NCBI GenBank assembly: GCA_937927975.1
Contig: CALEZT010000089.1
Coordinates: 68,442 to 132,441, forward strand
Length of the DNA stretch: 64,000 nt
DNA from: an uncultured Phycisphaerales bacterium
GTDB taxonomy: Bacteria > Planctomycetota > Phycisphaerae > Sedimentisphaerales > Anaerobacaceae
Reading direction: 5' to 3'
Each line of letters starts with the position of its first letter. Position 1 is the first letter of the stretch. Of this stretch, positions 56,335 through 64,000 are shown one piece after another. The notes under the pieces were generated by a model, which searched no databases, had not been told where the DNA came from, and saw only the letters and a program-made list of their open reading frames with translations. The position numbers and the translations under genes were made by a program.

Positions 56335-56987
56335 GAATCGTCCTGCTGGGCGCACCGGGCGCCGGAAAAGGAACCCACTGCAAGCGGATCGCCGACCGCT
56401 ATGGATTGCTCCATCTCTCCAGCGGCGACATCCTGCGTCGCGAGCGGGCCGCCGGAACGGAGTTGGGCAAGAAGGCTCAGAGCTATATGGATGCGGGCGC
56501 CCTGGTGCCCGACGACCTGATCGTGGAAATGATGAGCCAGGCGATGAAGAATGCCCCGTCAGGGTTCGTGCTCGACGGGTTCCCCAGGACCGTCAACCAG
56601 GCCGAGGTCCTGGACAGGGCCCTGGCCGCCAAGGGAGGCGGGATCGACGTCGTGATGAACCTGCTGGTCGACGACGGCATCGTCGTGGCTCGCATCACCG
56701 GGCGGCGAAGCTGTCCGACGTGCGGAGCGGTTTATCACGTGAAGAACATGCCGCCCAAGGTGGACGGGATCTGCGATAAGGACGGCGCCCGCCTCGTGCA
56801 GAGGCCGGACGACACGGAAGAGGTGGTCCGCAACCGTCTCGAAACCTACTATCGGCAGACCGAGCCGGTGGTGGGCTACTACAAGGCCGGCCGGCCGGTC
56901 GACGATGTCGATGCAGGCGGCGACGCCGATGCGGTGGCGCAGGGGATCTTCCGCAGGCTGGACGGTCTGGCAGGAAAGAAGAAGTAA
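56331..56987 (+). CDS. adk: Adenylate kinase
   Basis: 218 residues. Converts AMP and ATP to two ADP. P-loop GAPGAGKGTHCKRI; AMP-binding DGFPRTVNQAEVLD; zinc-type LID CPTCGAVYHVKNMPPKVDGICDKDG (three Cys and one Asp). Overlaps the secY stop by 4 bases. Confidence 0.97.
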   Translation: MRIVLLGAPGAGKGTHCKRIADRYGLLHLSSGDILRRERAAGTELGKKAQSYMDAGALVPDDLIVEMMSQAMKNAPSGFVLDGFPRTVNQAEVLDRALAAKGGGIDVVMNLLVDDGIVVARITGRRSCPTCGAVYHVKNMPPKVDGICDKDGARLVQRPDDTEEVVRNRLETYYRQTEPVVGYYKAGRPVDDVDAGGDADAVAQGIFRRLDGLAGKKK

Positions 56988-57038
56988 ACCGGCCCAGCGG
57001 CGGGTGCACCGCCTGTGGGTCGAACTTGAAGTCGTAGA

Positions 57039-57821
57039 ATGGCTATAACGCTTCGCAGCCGAAGAGAAATCGATTTGATGCGTCAGGCGGGAGTTGTTGT
57101 AGCCGACGTTCTTTCAGAACTACAGAGGATTGCATCGCCCGGCGTGACCACGGGGCATTTGGACCGCGTGGCCCTGGAGATGACCGCCAAGGCCGGCGCC
57201 GAAGCGCTCTTCAAGGGCGTGCGGAGCCCGCAGGCAAAAAAGCCGTTTCCGGGAGCCATCTGTGCGTCTGTGAACGACGAGGTGGTGCATGGGATCCCGT
57301 CGGAGTCGGCTTCGCTGAAGGACGGCGACCTCCTGAGCGTCGATTTCGGCGTGCGGTTGAACGGCTACTGCGGCGATTCCGCGATCACGGTGGCCGTCGG
57401 CAGCGTGTCCGAGGCGAACCGGCGGCTCATGGACGTGACCCGCGAGGCGCTCGATATCGCGATTTCGATGTCGAGGCCCGGCGTGAAGTGGAGCCAGGTC
57501 GCCGCTCGGATGCAGAAGCATGCCGAGTCGGCCGGCTTCTCGGTGGTTCGTGATTTCGTCGGCCACGGCATCGGCACGCGGATGCACGAGGACCCCAAGG
57601 TCCCCAACTTCGTCAGCCGGGATCTCCTGGAGGACGACATTCTGCTGACCGAAGGCATGGTCCTGGCGGTCGAGCCGATGATCAACGCCGGAGGATACGG
57701 CGTCCGGACGGTGGGAAATGGCTGGACGGTCGTGACGAAAGATGGTAGATTTTCGGCTCATTTTGAGCATACGATAGCCATCGTCAAGGGTGGCTGTGAA
57801 GTTCTGACAAGACGACGGTAA
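57039..57821 (+). CDS. map: Methionine aminopeptidase type I
   Basis: 260 residues. Removes the N-terminal Met. Metal ligands: [14 protein letters not shown] (two Asp), [12 protein letters not shown] (His), [11 protein letters not shown] (Glu) and [11 protein letters not shown] (Glu). Standard position between adk and infA. Confidence 0.97.
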   Translation: MAITLRSRREIDLMRQAGVVVADVLSELQRIASPGVTTGHLDRVALEMTAKAGAEALFKGVRSPQAKKPFPGAICASVNDEVVHGIPSESASLKDGDLLSVDFGVRLNGYCGDSAITVAVGSVSEANRRLMDVTREALDIAISMSRPGVKWSQVAARMQKHAESAGFSVVRDFVGHGIGTRMHEDPKVPNFVSRDLLEDDILLTEGMVLAVEPMINAGGYGVRTVGNGWTVVTKDGRFSAHFEHTIAIVKGGCEVLTRRR

Positions 57822-57826
57822 CGTTG

Positions 57827-58042
57827 ATGGCGAAAAAAGATTCGATACGGCTGCAGGCAAAGGTCGTCGAGGCCCTGCCGAACGCCATGTTCAGGGTGGA
57901 ATTGGAGAACGGGCACAAGGTCCTTGCCCACGTCTCCGGAAAGATGCGCATGAACTTCATCCGCATTCTTCCGGGCGATGTGGTCACGGTGGAGATGTCG
58001 CCGTACGACCTGACCCGCGGACGAATCGTGTTGCGGCATTAA
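57827..58042 (+). CDS. infA: Translation initiation factor IF-1
   Basis: 71 residues from ATG 57827 (a TTG lies just before). OB fold: [72 protein letters not shown] sequence, complete. Starts 5 bases after map. Confidence 0.97.
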   Translation: MAKKDSIRLQAKVVEALPNAMFRVELENGHKVLAHVSGKMRMNFIRILPGDVVTVEMSPYDLTRGRIVLRH

Positions 58043-58102
58043 GACTTGGCCCGGCCGGACGAGGTGGTTCGGGACGGGCCTTGCGAATGTGTGGGATCGA
58101 TT

Positions 58103-58216
58103 ATGAAGGTAAGAAGCTCAGTCAAACGAATTTGTGAGAACTGCAAGATCGTTCGCCGCAAGGGCGTCGTGCGGATCATCTGCTCGAACCCCCGGCACAA
58201 ACAGCGACAAGGGTGA
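58103..58216 (+). CDS. rpmJ: Ribosomal protein L36
   Basis: 37 residues: [19 protein letters not shown], then [17 protein letters not shown]. The zinc ligands (CENC, Cys27, His32) are kept. It lies between infA and rpsM as usual. Confidence 0.96.
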   Translation: MKVRSSVKRICENCKIVRRKGVVRIICSNPRHKQRQG

Positions 58217-58279
58217 TCGTGTGCTTTGTGGGCGACGGACGAATCGGGTCACAAGGGTAACAGAGAGGACGCTTAATTT

Positions 58280-58666
58280 ATGCCGCGTATAGTTGGTGTT
58301 GATATCCCGGACAACAAGACGATCTGGATCTCGCTGACCTACATCCCAGGGATCGGCCAGCACACGTCGGAGCTGATCCTCAAAGAAGCGGGGATCGAGC
58401 AGATGACCAAGGCGAACAAGCTCAGCGAAGACGAGCTCAGCCGGATCACGCAGATTATCGACCGCAACTACGTCGTTGGAGGTCAGCTTCGCAGGCAGGT
58501 CGCCCAGAACATCGCGCGGCTTCGCGACATCGCGTGCTACCGGGGCATCCGGCACCGCAGAGGTCTGCCGGTCCGCGGCCAGCACACGCAGAGCAACGCT
58601 CGCACCCGCAAGGGTCCGCGCAAGACCGTCGCCGGCAAGAAGGGCGTCAAGGAAGCCCGCGGGTAA
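58280..58666 (+). CDS. rpsM: Ribosomal protein S13
   Basis: 128 residues. [21 protein letters not shown] (N-terminal), [16 protein letters not shown], and the C-terminal tail [36 protein letters not shown] are canonical. The last gene block before rpoA. Confidence 0.97.
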   Translation: MPRIVGVDIPDNKTIWISLTYIPGIGQHTSELILKEAGIEQMTKANKLSEDELSRITQIIDRNYVVGGQLRRQVAQNIARLRDIACYRGIRHRRGLPVRGQHTQSNARTRKGPRKTVAGKKGVKEARG

Positions 58667-58750
58667 CGAGCGCGGGGCGGCGCCGGAAAAACGAGAATCG
58701 TCCATCTGGAAGGCGTTGGACACCAGAGCACGAGGACAAAGAGAAGGCAA

Positions 58751-59131
58751 ATGGCAAAAAGCACAAAACGAAAAATCAGAAAGAACGTGGTTCGAGCGAT
58801 CGTCCACGTCAAGGCGTCGTTCAACAATACGTTGATCACGATCACGGACATGGACGGCGCGGCGATCTGCTCGAGTTCGGCGGGCTGCGTGGGCTTCAAG
58901 GGCTCGCGGAAGAGCACGCCGTTTGCCGCCCAGCAGGCGGCGCAGAACTGTGCCAACACCGCCATGAGGAATGGCGTGCGGGAAGTGGAGATTCGAGTCA
59001 AAGGTCCCGGCGCCGGGCGGGAATCTGCGATCTCCGCGCTTCAGGCGGCGGGCCTGCGGATCGCCTCCATCGAGGACGTGACGCCGCTGCCGCACAATGG
59101 CTGCCGACCGCCGAAGCGTAGACGTGTTTAG
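58751..59131 (+). CDS. rpsK: Ribosomal protein S11
   Basis: 126 residues. [44 protein letters not shown] and [20 protein letters not shown] are canonical. Confidence 0.97.
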   Translation: MAKSTKRKIRKNVVRAIVHVKASFNNTLITITDMDGAAICSSSAGCVGFKGSRKSTPFAAQQAAQNCANTAMRNGVREVEIRVKGPGAGRESAISALQAAGLRIASIEDVTPLPHNGCRPPKRRRV

Positions 59132-59163
59132 GACTCCGGGAAGGTCACAGGAGATCGATTAGT

Positions 59164-59796
59164 ATGGGACGTTATACAGGTCCATCCTGCAGGATTTGCC
59201 GCCGCGAGGGAATGAAGCTGTTCCTGAAGGGCACCAAGTGTGAAACGGCCAAGTGCCAGGTCGAGCGAAGACAACGCAGTCTCGCTCCCGGCATGCACGG
59301 CTGGCGCAAGGGACGTCTGAGCGAATACGGCGTCCGGCTTCGCGAGAAGCAGAAGATCAAGAGGTATTATGGGGTCTACGAGCAGCAGTTCATGCGGATG
59401 TTCCACGAGGCCTCCAGGCTTCCCGGGAACACCGGCGAGAACCTGCTGCAACTGCTGGAGCGACGTCTGGACAACGTGGTCTACAAGTTGAACTTCGCCG
59501 CGTCTCGCAAGGCGGCCCGGCAACTGATCACGCACGGTCACATCCGCATCAACGGCCGGAAAGTCGACATCGCCGACTACGTCATGAAGATCGGCGACAA
59601 GATCACCGTCAAGGACTCTGAGAAGAGCCTCAAGCGCGTCAAAGAGCAGCTTGAGAGCAATCCGAACTTCACCACTCAGGGGTGGCTGCAACTGGATCGG
59701 GAGAAACCTGCGGCGACTGTCGTGGCGCTGCCCACCCGGCCGGACATCCAGATCCCCGTGGAAGAGCAGTTGGTGGTGGAATTCTGTTCGAGGTAA
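59164..59796 (+). CDS. rpsD: Ribosomal protein S4
   Basis: 210 residues. GRYTGPSCRICRREGMKLFLKGTKC (N-terminal Cys ligands of zinc-type S4), LREKQKIKRYYGVYEQQF, RLDNVVYKLNFAASRKAARQLITHGHIRING (S4 RNA-binding domain). Also an mRNA regulator in many bacteria. Confidence 0.97.
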   Translation: MGRYTGPSCRICRREGMKLFLKGTKCETAKCQVERRQRSLAPGMHGWRKGRLSEYGVRLREKQKIKRYYGVYEQQFMRMFHEASRLPGNTGENLLQLLERRLDNVVYKLNFAASRKAARQLITHGHIRINGRKVDIADYVMKIGDKITVKDSEKSLKRVKEQLESNPNFTTQGWLQLDREKPAATVVALPTRPDIQIPVEEQLVVEFCSR

Positions 59797-59905
59797 CGTT
59801 GGGCTTGGAAACGCAAATGCGGAATCAAGGCATCAGAACGACGGACGGCGGGAGTTCTGCATTCGGCGGTGTGCTTAGGGATGGATGTTCAGATCGGAGG
59901 CCTGT

Positions 59906-60919
59906 ATGCGAGTGACTTGGCGCGGTTTGGAGTTGCCGACTCGTGTGGAAAAAGACGCTGGCGTATCGACAGATCGATACAGCCGGTTTTTCATTGAGCC
60001 TTTCGAGCGGGGCTTCGGCACCACGGTCGGCAACAGTCTGCGACGCGTGCTCCTGTCCTCGCTGGAAGGAAGTGCGGTTACCTCGATCAAGATCGCGGGC
60101 GTCGAGCATGAGTTCACGTCGATCCGCGGCGTCGTCGAGGACGCGACCGACATCGTGTTGAACGTCAAGAGCCTGGTGATTCGTCTGACGGGCGAAGGTC
60201 CCAAGACGATGAAGGTCACGGCCAACAAGGCCGGCGTGGTCACCGCCGCCCAGATCGTCGCCGACCCCGCCATCGAGGTGATCAGCAAGGACGTCGTCCT
60301 GGCGACCCTGACCGAAGACGTCGGTTTCGAGATGGAGATGGTGGTCGAGAACGGTCGCGGATACGTTCCGGTGGCGGACCGCATTTCGGACGCCGACCGG
60401 TTCGAGCAGGAGATCGGACGGATCAATCTGGACGCCGTGTACTCCCCTGTGACGCGCGTGCGGTATATGACGGAGAACACCCGCGTCGGACAGCGCACGA
60501 ACTACGACAAGCTGATTCTGGAAATTTGGACGAACGGCACGATTTCGCCGGAGATGGCGCTGGTCGAAGCGGCCAAGATCCTCCGAAAGCACATCAATCC
60601 GTTCGTGCAGTACTTCGAGCTCGGCGAAGAGACCGTCGCGGGCGAGTTGCCGGTGCAGGTGCCGGAGAAGCAGGTGGACCATGAGCTCGAGGCCAAGCTC
60701 AACACGCCGATCCAGGAACTGGAGCTGTCCGTTCGGGCCAGCAACTGCCTGGAGTCGGTGAAGGTCGAGACCGTTCGCCAGCTCGTGCAGATGACGGATG
60801 CGGACCTGTTGAAGATCCGCAGCTTCGGAAAAACTTCGTTGCGTGAGATCAAGCGAAAGCTCGCGGACATCGGGTTGTCGCTGGGGATGAAGGACGTCGG
60901 CAAGGCGGCCGAAGGCTAA
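59906..60919 (+). CDS. rpoA: RNA polymerase alpha subunit
   Basis: 337 residues from ATG 59906, which has GGAGG five bases upstream; an ATG at 59885 in the same frame is less well placed. N-terminal dimerisation domain (FIEPFERGFGTTVGNSLRRVLLSSLEG), VLNVKSLVIRL, and C-terminal domain LSVRASNCLESVKVETVRQL (equivalents of Arg265 and Asn268 kept) for UP-element and activator contacts. Confidence 0.97.
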   Translation: MRVTWRGLELPTRVEKDAGVSTDRYSRFFIEPFERGFGTTVGNSLRRVLLSSLEGSAVTSIKIAGVEHEFTSIRGVVEDATDIVLNVKSLVIRLTGEGPKTMKVTANKAGVVTAAQIVADPAIEVISKDVVLATLTEDVGFEMEMVVENGRGYVPVADRISDADRFEQEIGRINLDAVYSPVTRVRYMTENTRVGQRTNYDKLILEIWTNGTISPEMALVEAAKILRKHINPFVQYFELGEETVAGELPVQVPEKQVDHELEAKLNTPIQELELSVRASNCLESVKVETVRQLVQMTDADLLKIRSFGKTSLREIKRKLADIGLSLGMKDVGKAAEG

Positions 60920-60995
60920 GGGCCCTGCAACGCGTGTGTCGCGTTGAAGACGCCGGGCGGATTTGAGAGTCTGGATAAAAGAGGTATTGTGAGAT

Positions 60996-61547
60996 ATGCG
61001 TCATAGAGTTGCAGGACGCCAGTTGAGCAGGAACACGTCGCACCGCCTGGCGTTGCGTCGGAACATGGCCCAGTCGCTGATCGAGCACGAGACGATCTCG
61101 ACGACCGTTCAGAAGGCCAAAGAGATCAAGCCGTTCGTCGAGCGGCTGATCACGCTGGCCAAGAAGGGCAAGCTCGAGCACCGACGACGGGCCATCTCGA
61201 TCCTCGGCAACCGAAGCATCATCGCCTACGAAGACGGCGAGCCCGTGAAGAAGGGAACGATCGTCGGCAAGCTCTTCAGCGAGCTGGCCCCGCGATACCT
61301 CGACCGTCAGGGCGGGTACACGAGAATCGTCAAGCTGTCCCTGCGACGGCTGGGCGACAACGGCGAACTGGTTCTTCTCCAGCTTCTGGGCGCCGAGGAG
61401 CCGCTCAAGAGAGAGCGACGCGGCGCATCCAAGCGTCGGGCCCGCAGAAGGGCCAAGGCCGCCGAGGTCAAGCCGGCCGAGACCGCGACGGCGCAGGCTC
61501 CTGAGAGCGCCGCGGAACCGATGGCTGAGCCGGAGAAGCAGGAGTAA
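60996..61547 (+). CDS. rplQ: Ribosomal protein L17 with a C-terminal extension
   Basis: 183 residues; typical L17 is about 120-130. Core: MRHRVAGRQLSRNTSHRLALRRNMAQSLIEHETISTT and YTRIVKLSLRRLGDNGELVLLQLLG. The last 50 residues are low-complexity, rich in Arg, Lys, Ala and Glu (KRRARRRAKAAEVKPAETAT), probably disordered. Confidence 0.95.
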   Translation: MRHRVAGRQLSRNTSHRLALRRNMAQSLIEHETISTTVQKAKEIKPFVERLITLAKKGKLEHRRRAISILGNRSIIAYEDGEPVKKGTIVGKLFSELAPRYLDRQGGYTRIVKLSLRRLGDNGELVLLQLLGAEEPLKRERRGASKRRARRRAKAAEVKPAETATAQAPESAAEPMAEPEKQE

Positions 61548-61587
61548 GGGGTTCCAACGAAGTTCGACGGTTAAGCGAAGCGGCGGC

Positions 61588-61998
61588 ATGGACGGATGTG
61601 TGTTCTGCAAGGTGGTTGCGGGCGGAATCCCGGCGGCCAGGATCTATGAGGATGACGCGGTTCTCGCGTTCCTGGACATCGGTCCGATCAGCGACGGCCA
61701 CACGTTGGTCATTCCCAAGCGTCATTGTGCGACACTCCACGAATGCGACCCGAAAATCCTGGCGGTCCTCGCTTGCGGCCTCGGCAAGATCGCCAAAGCG
61801 GTGGTAGATGCGATGGACGCCGACGGCTACAATGTGCTGTCCAACAACGGTTCAGCGGCTGGCCAGGTGGTCGAGCATCTGCACTTCCATATCATCCCGC
61901 GAAAGACCGGAGATGGGGTGCTGGCGCAGTGGCCCTCCTTCAGGTATCCGAAAGGGCGGATCGAGGAGATCGCCGCTCGGATTCGCGGGAATCTGTAA
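61588..61998 (+). CDS. HIT-family (histidine triad) nucleotide hydrolase
   Basis: 136 residues. CVFCKVVAGGIPAARIYEDD, AFLDIGPISDGHTLVIPKRH, and the triad VVEHLHFHIIPR with the His nucleophile region. A purine-nucleoside phosphoramidate hydrolase or dinucleotide-polyphosphate hydrolase; the exact substrate is unknown. 40 bases after rplQ, so it may be part of the same transcript. Confidence 0.92.
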   Translation: MDGCVFCKVVAGGIPAARIYEDDAVLAFLDIGPISDGHTLVIPKRHCATLHECDPKILAVLACGLGKIAKAVVDAMDADGYNVLSNNGSAAGQVVEHLHFHIIPRKTGDGVLAQWPSFRYPKGRIEEIAARIRGNL

Positions 61999-62042
61999 CG
62001 CGGTATTTCTGTCGCAAAGACGGAATTTTCCGAAATCGGCAA

Positions 62043-62072
62043 TTGAACAGGCGAAGACCTGTCGCGTATAAT
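62043..62072 (+). promoter_or_regulatory. Promoter of tRNA-fMet
   Basis: TTGAAC (62043-62048), an 18-base spacer, then a perfect TATAAT (62067-62072). Transcription should start near 62079, a few bases before the tRNA. Confidence 0.85.
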
Positions 62073-62080
62073 ACGACTAT

Positions 62081-62094
62081 TGACCGCGGGGTAG
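62081..62094 (+). repeat. 14-bp direct repeat at the tRNA-fMet 5' end (possible att-like copy 1)
   Basis: TGACCGCGGGGTAG at 62081-62094 covers the first 10 bases of tRNA-fMet. It recurs exactly at 63684-63697, 1.6 kb away beyond the integrase. AGGGACAGG also occurs at 62175-62183 and again at about 63710-63718. Confidence 0.45.
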
Positions 62095-62158
62095 AGCAGT
62101 CTGGTAGCTCGTCGGGCCCATAACCCGGAGGTCGGAGGTTCGAATCCTCCCCCCGCTA
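62085..62158 (+). tRNA. Initiator tRNA-fMet (CAT)
   Basis: Anticodon CAT at 62119-62121 with three G:C pairs flanking the loop (CGGG/CCCG). Position 1 (C) and position 72 (T) do not pair, a mark of initiator tRNA. T arm GGAGG-TTCGAAT-CCTCC, discriminator A. Own promoter upstream and terminator 19 bases downstream. Confidence 0.95.
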
Positions 62159-62176
62159 TTGCGGTAACACCTTTAG

Positions 62177-62206
62177 GGACAGGCACTTACGCCTGTCCTT
62201 TTTTAT
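62177..62206 (+). terminator. Rho-independent terminator after tRNA-fMet
   Basis: Stem GGACAGGC (62177-62184) with GCCTGTCC (62191-62198), loop ACTTAC, then six T. Confidence 0.9.
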
Positions 62207-62308
62207 TTGGTCAGAACGCCGTGCAACTAAAATGCAACTAAATCTGACCGAATCGCCCCCGGGATGGGGCAGGCTATTATGGATCGGGGGTGCCATAGAG
62301 GTGTTGCC

Positions 62309-63583
62309 ATGGCATCGATATTCCAGCGGAAGAAGGGCGGAGCCTGGTGGATCAAGTACTACGTCAACGGCCGCCAAGTGTACTATTCACTCGGTACAAA
62401 AGACGCCCGGGTAGCCAAGCGAGTTAAGCGGCAGATTGAAGGAGAGGAGGCCAAAGGGGAGCTGCTTGCCCCATCCAGGACGCCACTACCGGCGTTCCTG
62501 GAAGACTTCTGTAAGTTCCTATCGACCATTCGTACCAGGAAGTCCTATTCCGCCGATACCTCAGTTCTTCGGGTATTCTTCGGCCCAATATGTCCCTCGC
62601 TGCTCCACGGCAGTTGCGTCAACACGCGTTGGCGGGAAAGGGAGGCCAAGCCCGTGGAGGATAAGATGGAGCGTCATCACATCAAGGCAAGCTTCCTGGA
62701 GGAAATTACGGCGTCTCTGGTCGAGGGTTTCATCTCTCGGCGGATCCGAGAGGACAGGATTGCTCCGAAGACGGCGAACCGATATCGGGAAGTGCTTCAT
62801 CGGATGTTTGACTATGCAGTCAAGAGCTGGGGTTTCGTGTCTCCTGATCGGAGGAGTCCCAACCCTGCCGCAATGGTAGAACGTCGGCGAGAGCCTGCTC
62901 ATAACATACGATTTCTAAATGCAACGCAGATCTCTGAGCAGTTGGCTGTTGTGCGGGATTTACCCACGCCTCACGCGCTGGTGGCGACCCTCATCTACGC
63001 CGGCCTTCGTCGTGAGGAGGCATTATGGCTGACCATCGACGACGTCGACTTGGAGAAGCGGCTGATCTACGTCCGCGCCAAGCTCATCAACGGAGAACAC
63101 TGGCAACCCAAGACCAAAAGGAACCGGGTCGTACCGATCAGTTCGGCACTGCACGAGATTCTCACCGCCTATGCGCCGCAGAGGACGGAGCCATGGTTCT
63201 TTCCCTCCCCTCGCGGGCGACGCTGGGACCCCGACAACTTCTCCCAGGAGCTGCGGGAGACCAACAAATCGCACGATCTGACTTGGTCGTGCTTGGATTT
63301 CCGCCATACTTTTGGCAGCCACCTAGCCCAGAAGGGCGAGTCGTTGTACAAGATTGCCGAGCTCATGGGCAATTCGCCCGAGATCTGCCGGCGACATTAT
63401 GCGGCTCTCATTCCCGAGAAGATGCACGACGTTGTGGAATTCAGCCCCGGCAACTCCCCGACTGGCGACAAGACCGAAGCCATGCTGAAGCAGATCCTGG
63501 AGAGGCTCGAGCACCAGGAACCCGCGCCGGCGGGACCCAAGTTGCGGCTGATCCGTACGGCTGGGGAGGAGGTGGCATCGTAA
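62309..63583 (+). CDS. Tyrosine-type site-specific integrase
   Basis: 424 residues from ATG 62309 (MASIFQRKKGGAWWIKYYV), which has AGAGGTG upstream. N-terminal AP2-like DNA-binding segment (WWIKYYVNGRQVYYSLGTKDAR), core-binding domain, then a catalytic domain: Arg in ATLIYAGLRREEAL, Lys in KTKRNRVVPI, a box LDFRHTFGSHLAQ and Tyr in RRHYAALIPE. In the box the first His of the usual HxxR is Leu, and the later His/Trp position is Asn (LMGNSPEICRR). Catalytic residues Arg, Arg and Tyr are kept, so activity is possible but not certain. It starts 150 bases after tRNA-fMet, the classic place for an element that integrated at a tRNA gene. Confidence 0.85.
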   Translation: MASIFQRKKGGAWWIKYYVNGRQVYYSLGTKDARVAKRVKRQIEGEEAKGELLAPSRTPLPAFLEDFCKFLSTIRTRKSYSADTSVLRVFFGPICPSLLHGSCVNTRWREREAKPVEDKMERHHIKASFLEEITASLVEGFISRRIREDRIAPKTANRYREVLHRMFDYAVKSWGFVSPDRRSPNPAAMVERRREPAHNIRFLNATQISEQLAVVRDLPTPHALVATLIYAGLRREEALWLTIDDVDLEKRLIYVRAKLINGEHWQPKTKRNRVVPISSALHEILTAYAPQRTEPWFFPSPRGRRWDPDNFSQELRETNKSHDLTWSCLDFRHTFGSHLAQKGESLYKIAELMGNSPEICRRHYAALIPEKMHDVVEFSPGNSPTGDKTEAMLKQILERLEHQEPAPAGPKLRLIRTAGEEVAS

Positions 63584-63632
63584 CCGTCGATCCACGCTGG
63601 ACTCCCGGTGGCGTCGGCTGTTGGAGTGGATG

Positions 63633-63662
63633 AAAAAGGAGCCCCCGGATGGCCGGGGGCTC
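63633..63662 (-). terminator. Terminator of the minus-strand HTH gene
   Basis: A 10-bp perfect stem (63639-63648 with 63653-63662), loop of four. On the minus strand it is followed by TTTTT (AAAAA at 63633-63637 on the plus strand). It lies between the integrase stop and the convergent HTH gene. Confidence 0.8.
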
Positions 63663-63683
63663 ACACCTGTCGTCTGTCAGTCA

Positions 63684-63697
63684 TGACCGCGGGGTAG
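63684..63697 (+). repeat. 14-bp direct repeat (possible att-like copy 2)
   Basis: Exact copy of 62081-62094. It is followed by the short palindrome GCAGC-CGA-GCTGC and by AGGGACAGG. With copy 1 it brackets tRNA-fMet and the integrase, but it carries the 5' and not the 3' end of the tRNA, unlike most tRNA attachment sites. Confidence 0.4.
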
Positions 63698-63721
63698 GCA
63701 GCCGAGCTGCAGGGACAGGTC

Positions 63722-63982
63722 TTACTCAACGTGTTGTCGGGACCTGAGCCAGGCTTCAACCTCGGTCCATCGGTAGCGGATCGCGCCCTTTGCGCCCCGA
63801 CCGAGCGAAAGGGGATGAACGCCGGCTTCTCGCAGCCAGCGGCGCGCCGACGACCGCGTAGTGTCCAGGAGGTCCGCGATGGCCTTCAGGCTCACGGCCC
63901 TGAACTCCTCCGGGGGCGTCCATCCATCAGGGTTGTCCTGCGGGTGTTGCCGCCCAACCGAGTTGTTGTTCTGCTTCGTCAT
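63722..63982 (-). CDS. Small HTH (excisionase-like) DNA-binding protein
   Basis: 86 residues. A helix-turn-helix of the MerR/excisionase type at about 28-60: AVSLKAIADLLDTTRSSARRWLREAGVHPL, then RYRWTEVEAWLRSR. Such proteins often accompany integrases as directionality factors. Convergent with the integrase and followed by its own terminator. The start is the ATG at 63982, close to the window edge. Confidence 0.75.
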   Translation of the reverse strand: MTKQNNNSVGRQHPQDNPDGWTPPEEFRAVSLKAIADLLDTTRSSARRWLREAGVHPLSLGRGAKGAIRYRWTEVEAWLRSRQHVE

Positions 63983-64000
63983 CTTCTGTCAAAGTCTGTG

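Overview
The window reads as chromosome of a member of the Planctomycetota, most likely class Phycisphaerae. Grounds: high GC content; a T5SS/PEP-CTERM-associated repeat autotransporter next to a protein with a VPAPGA-type PEP-CTERM anchor; many short dispersed palindromic repeats of the kind common in planctomycetes; and an EF-Tu with an unusual switch I. This taxonomic call is inference from protein character, not a database match.

Layout. Bases 1-6300: the 3' part of a large autotransporter gene and a PEP-CTERM protein gene. Bases 6358-17483: a peptidoglycan amino-sugar recovery region. On the minus strand are anmK, murQ and a sodium:solute symporter. Divergent from them are a phosphodiester glycosidase, a double-SIS protein resembling the animal glucokinase regulatory protein GCKR, and a beta-lactamase-fold lipoprotein. 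Converging on these are a eukaryotic-type hexokinase and galE. Several dispersed repeats lie in this region, some inside coding sequence. Bases 17573-27664: a lipoprotein, a Tat-exported beta-propeller, an MscS-type channel with a long coiled coil, a secreted GH36-like glycosidase, a XerD-like recombinase and a HEAT-repeat protein.

Bases 27811-62206: one nearly unbroken 34-kb transcription/translation supercluster. Order: tRNA-Thr, tuf, rpmG, tRNA-Trp, secE, nusG, rplK, rplA, rplJ, rplL, rpoB, rpoC, rpsL, rpsG, fusA, rpsJ-rplC-rplD-rplW-rplB-rpsS-rplV-rpsC-rplP-rpmC-rpsQ, rplN-rplX-rplE-rpsN-rpsH-rplF-rplR-rpsE-rplO-secY-adk-map-infA-rpmJ, rpsM-rpsK-rpsD-rpoA-rplQ, a HIT gene and initiator tRNA-fMet. 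rpmD (L30) is not at its usual place. Bases 62309-63982: a tyrosine integrase and a small HTH protein beside tRNA-fMet, probably a degraded or short integrated element.

How the genes fit together: AnmK plus MurQ turn 1,6-anhydro-MurNAc into GlcNAc-6-phosphate. The symporter, glycosidase and serine hydrolase could supply substrates. The GCKR-like protein has lost one of the two MurQ catalytic glutamates and sits one gene away from a glucokinase-sized hexokinase, which suggests a bacterial counterpart of the GCKR-glucokinase pair. In the supercluster the oddities are an intrinsic-terminator hairpin ending exactly at the fusA start codon, an HTH-like N-terminal extension on L22, and an S12 with Arg at position 88.
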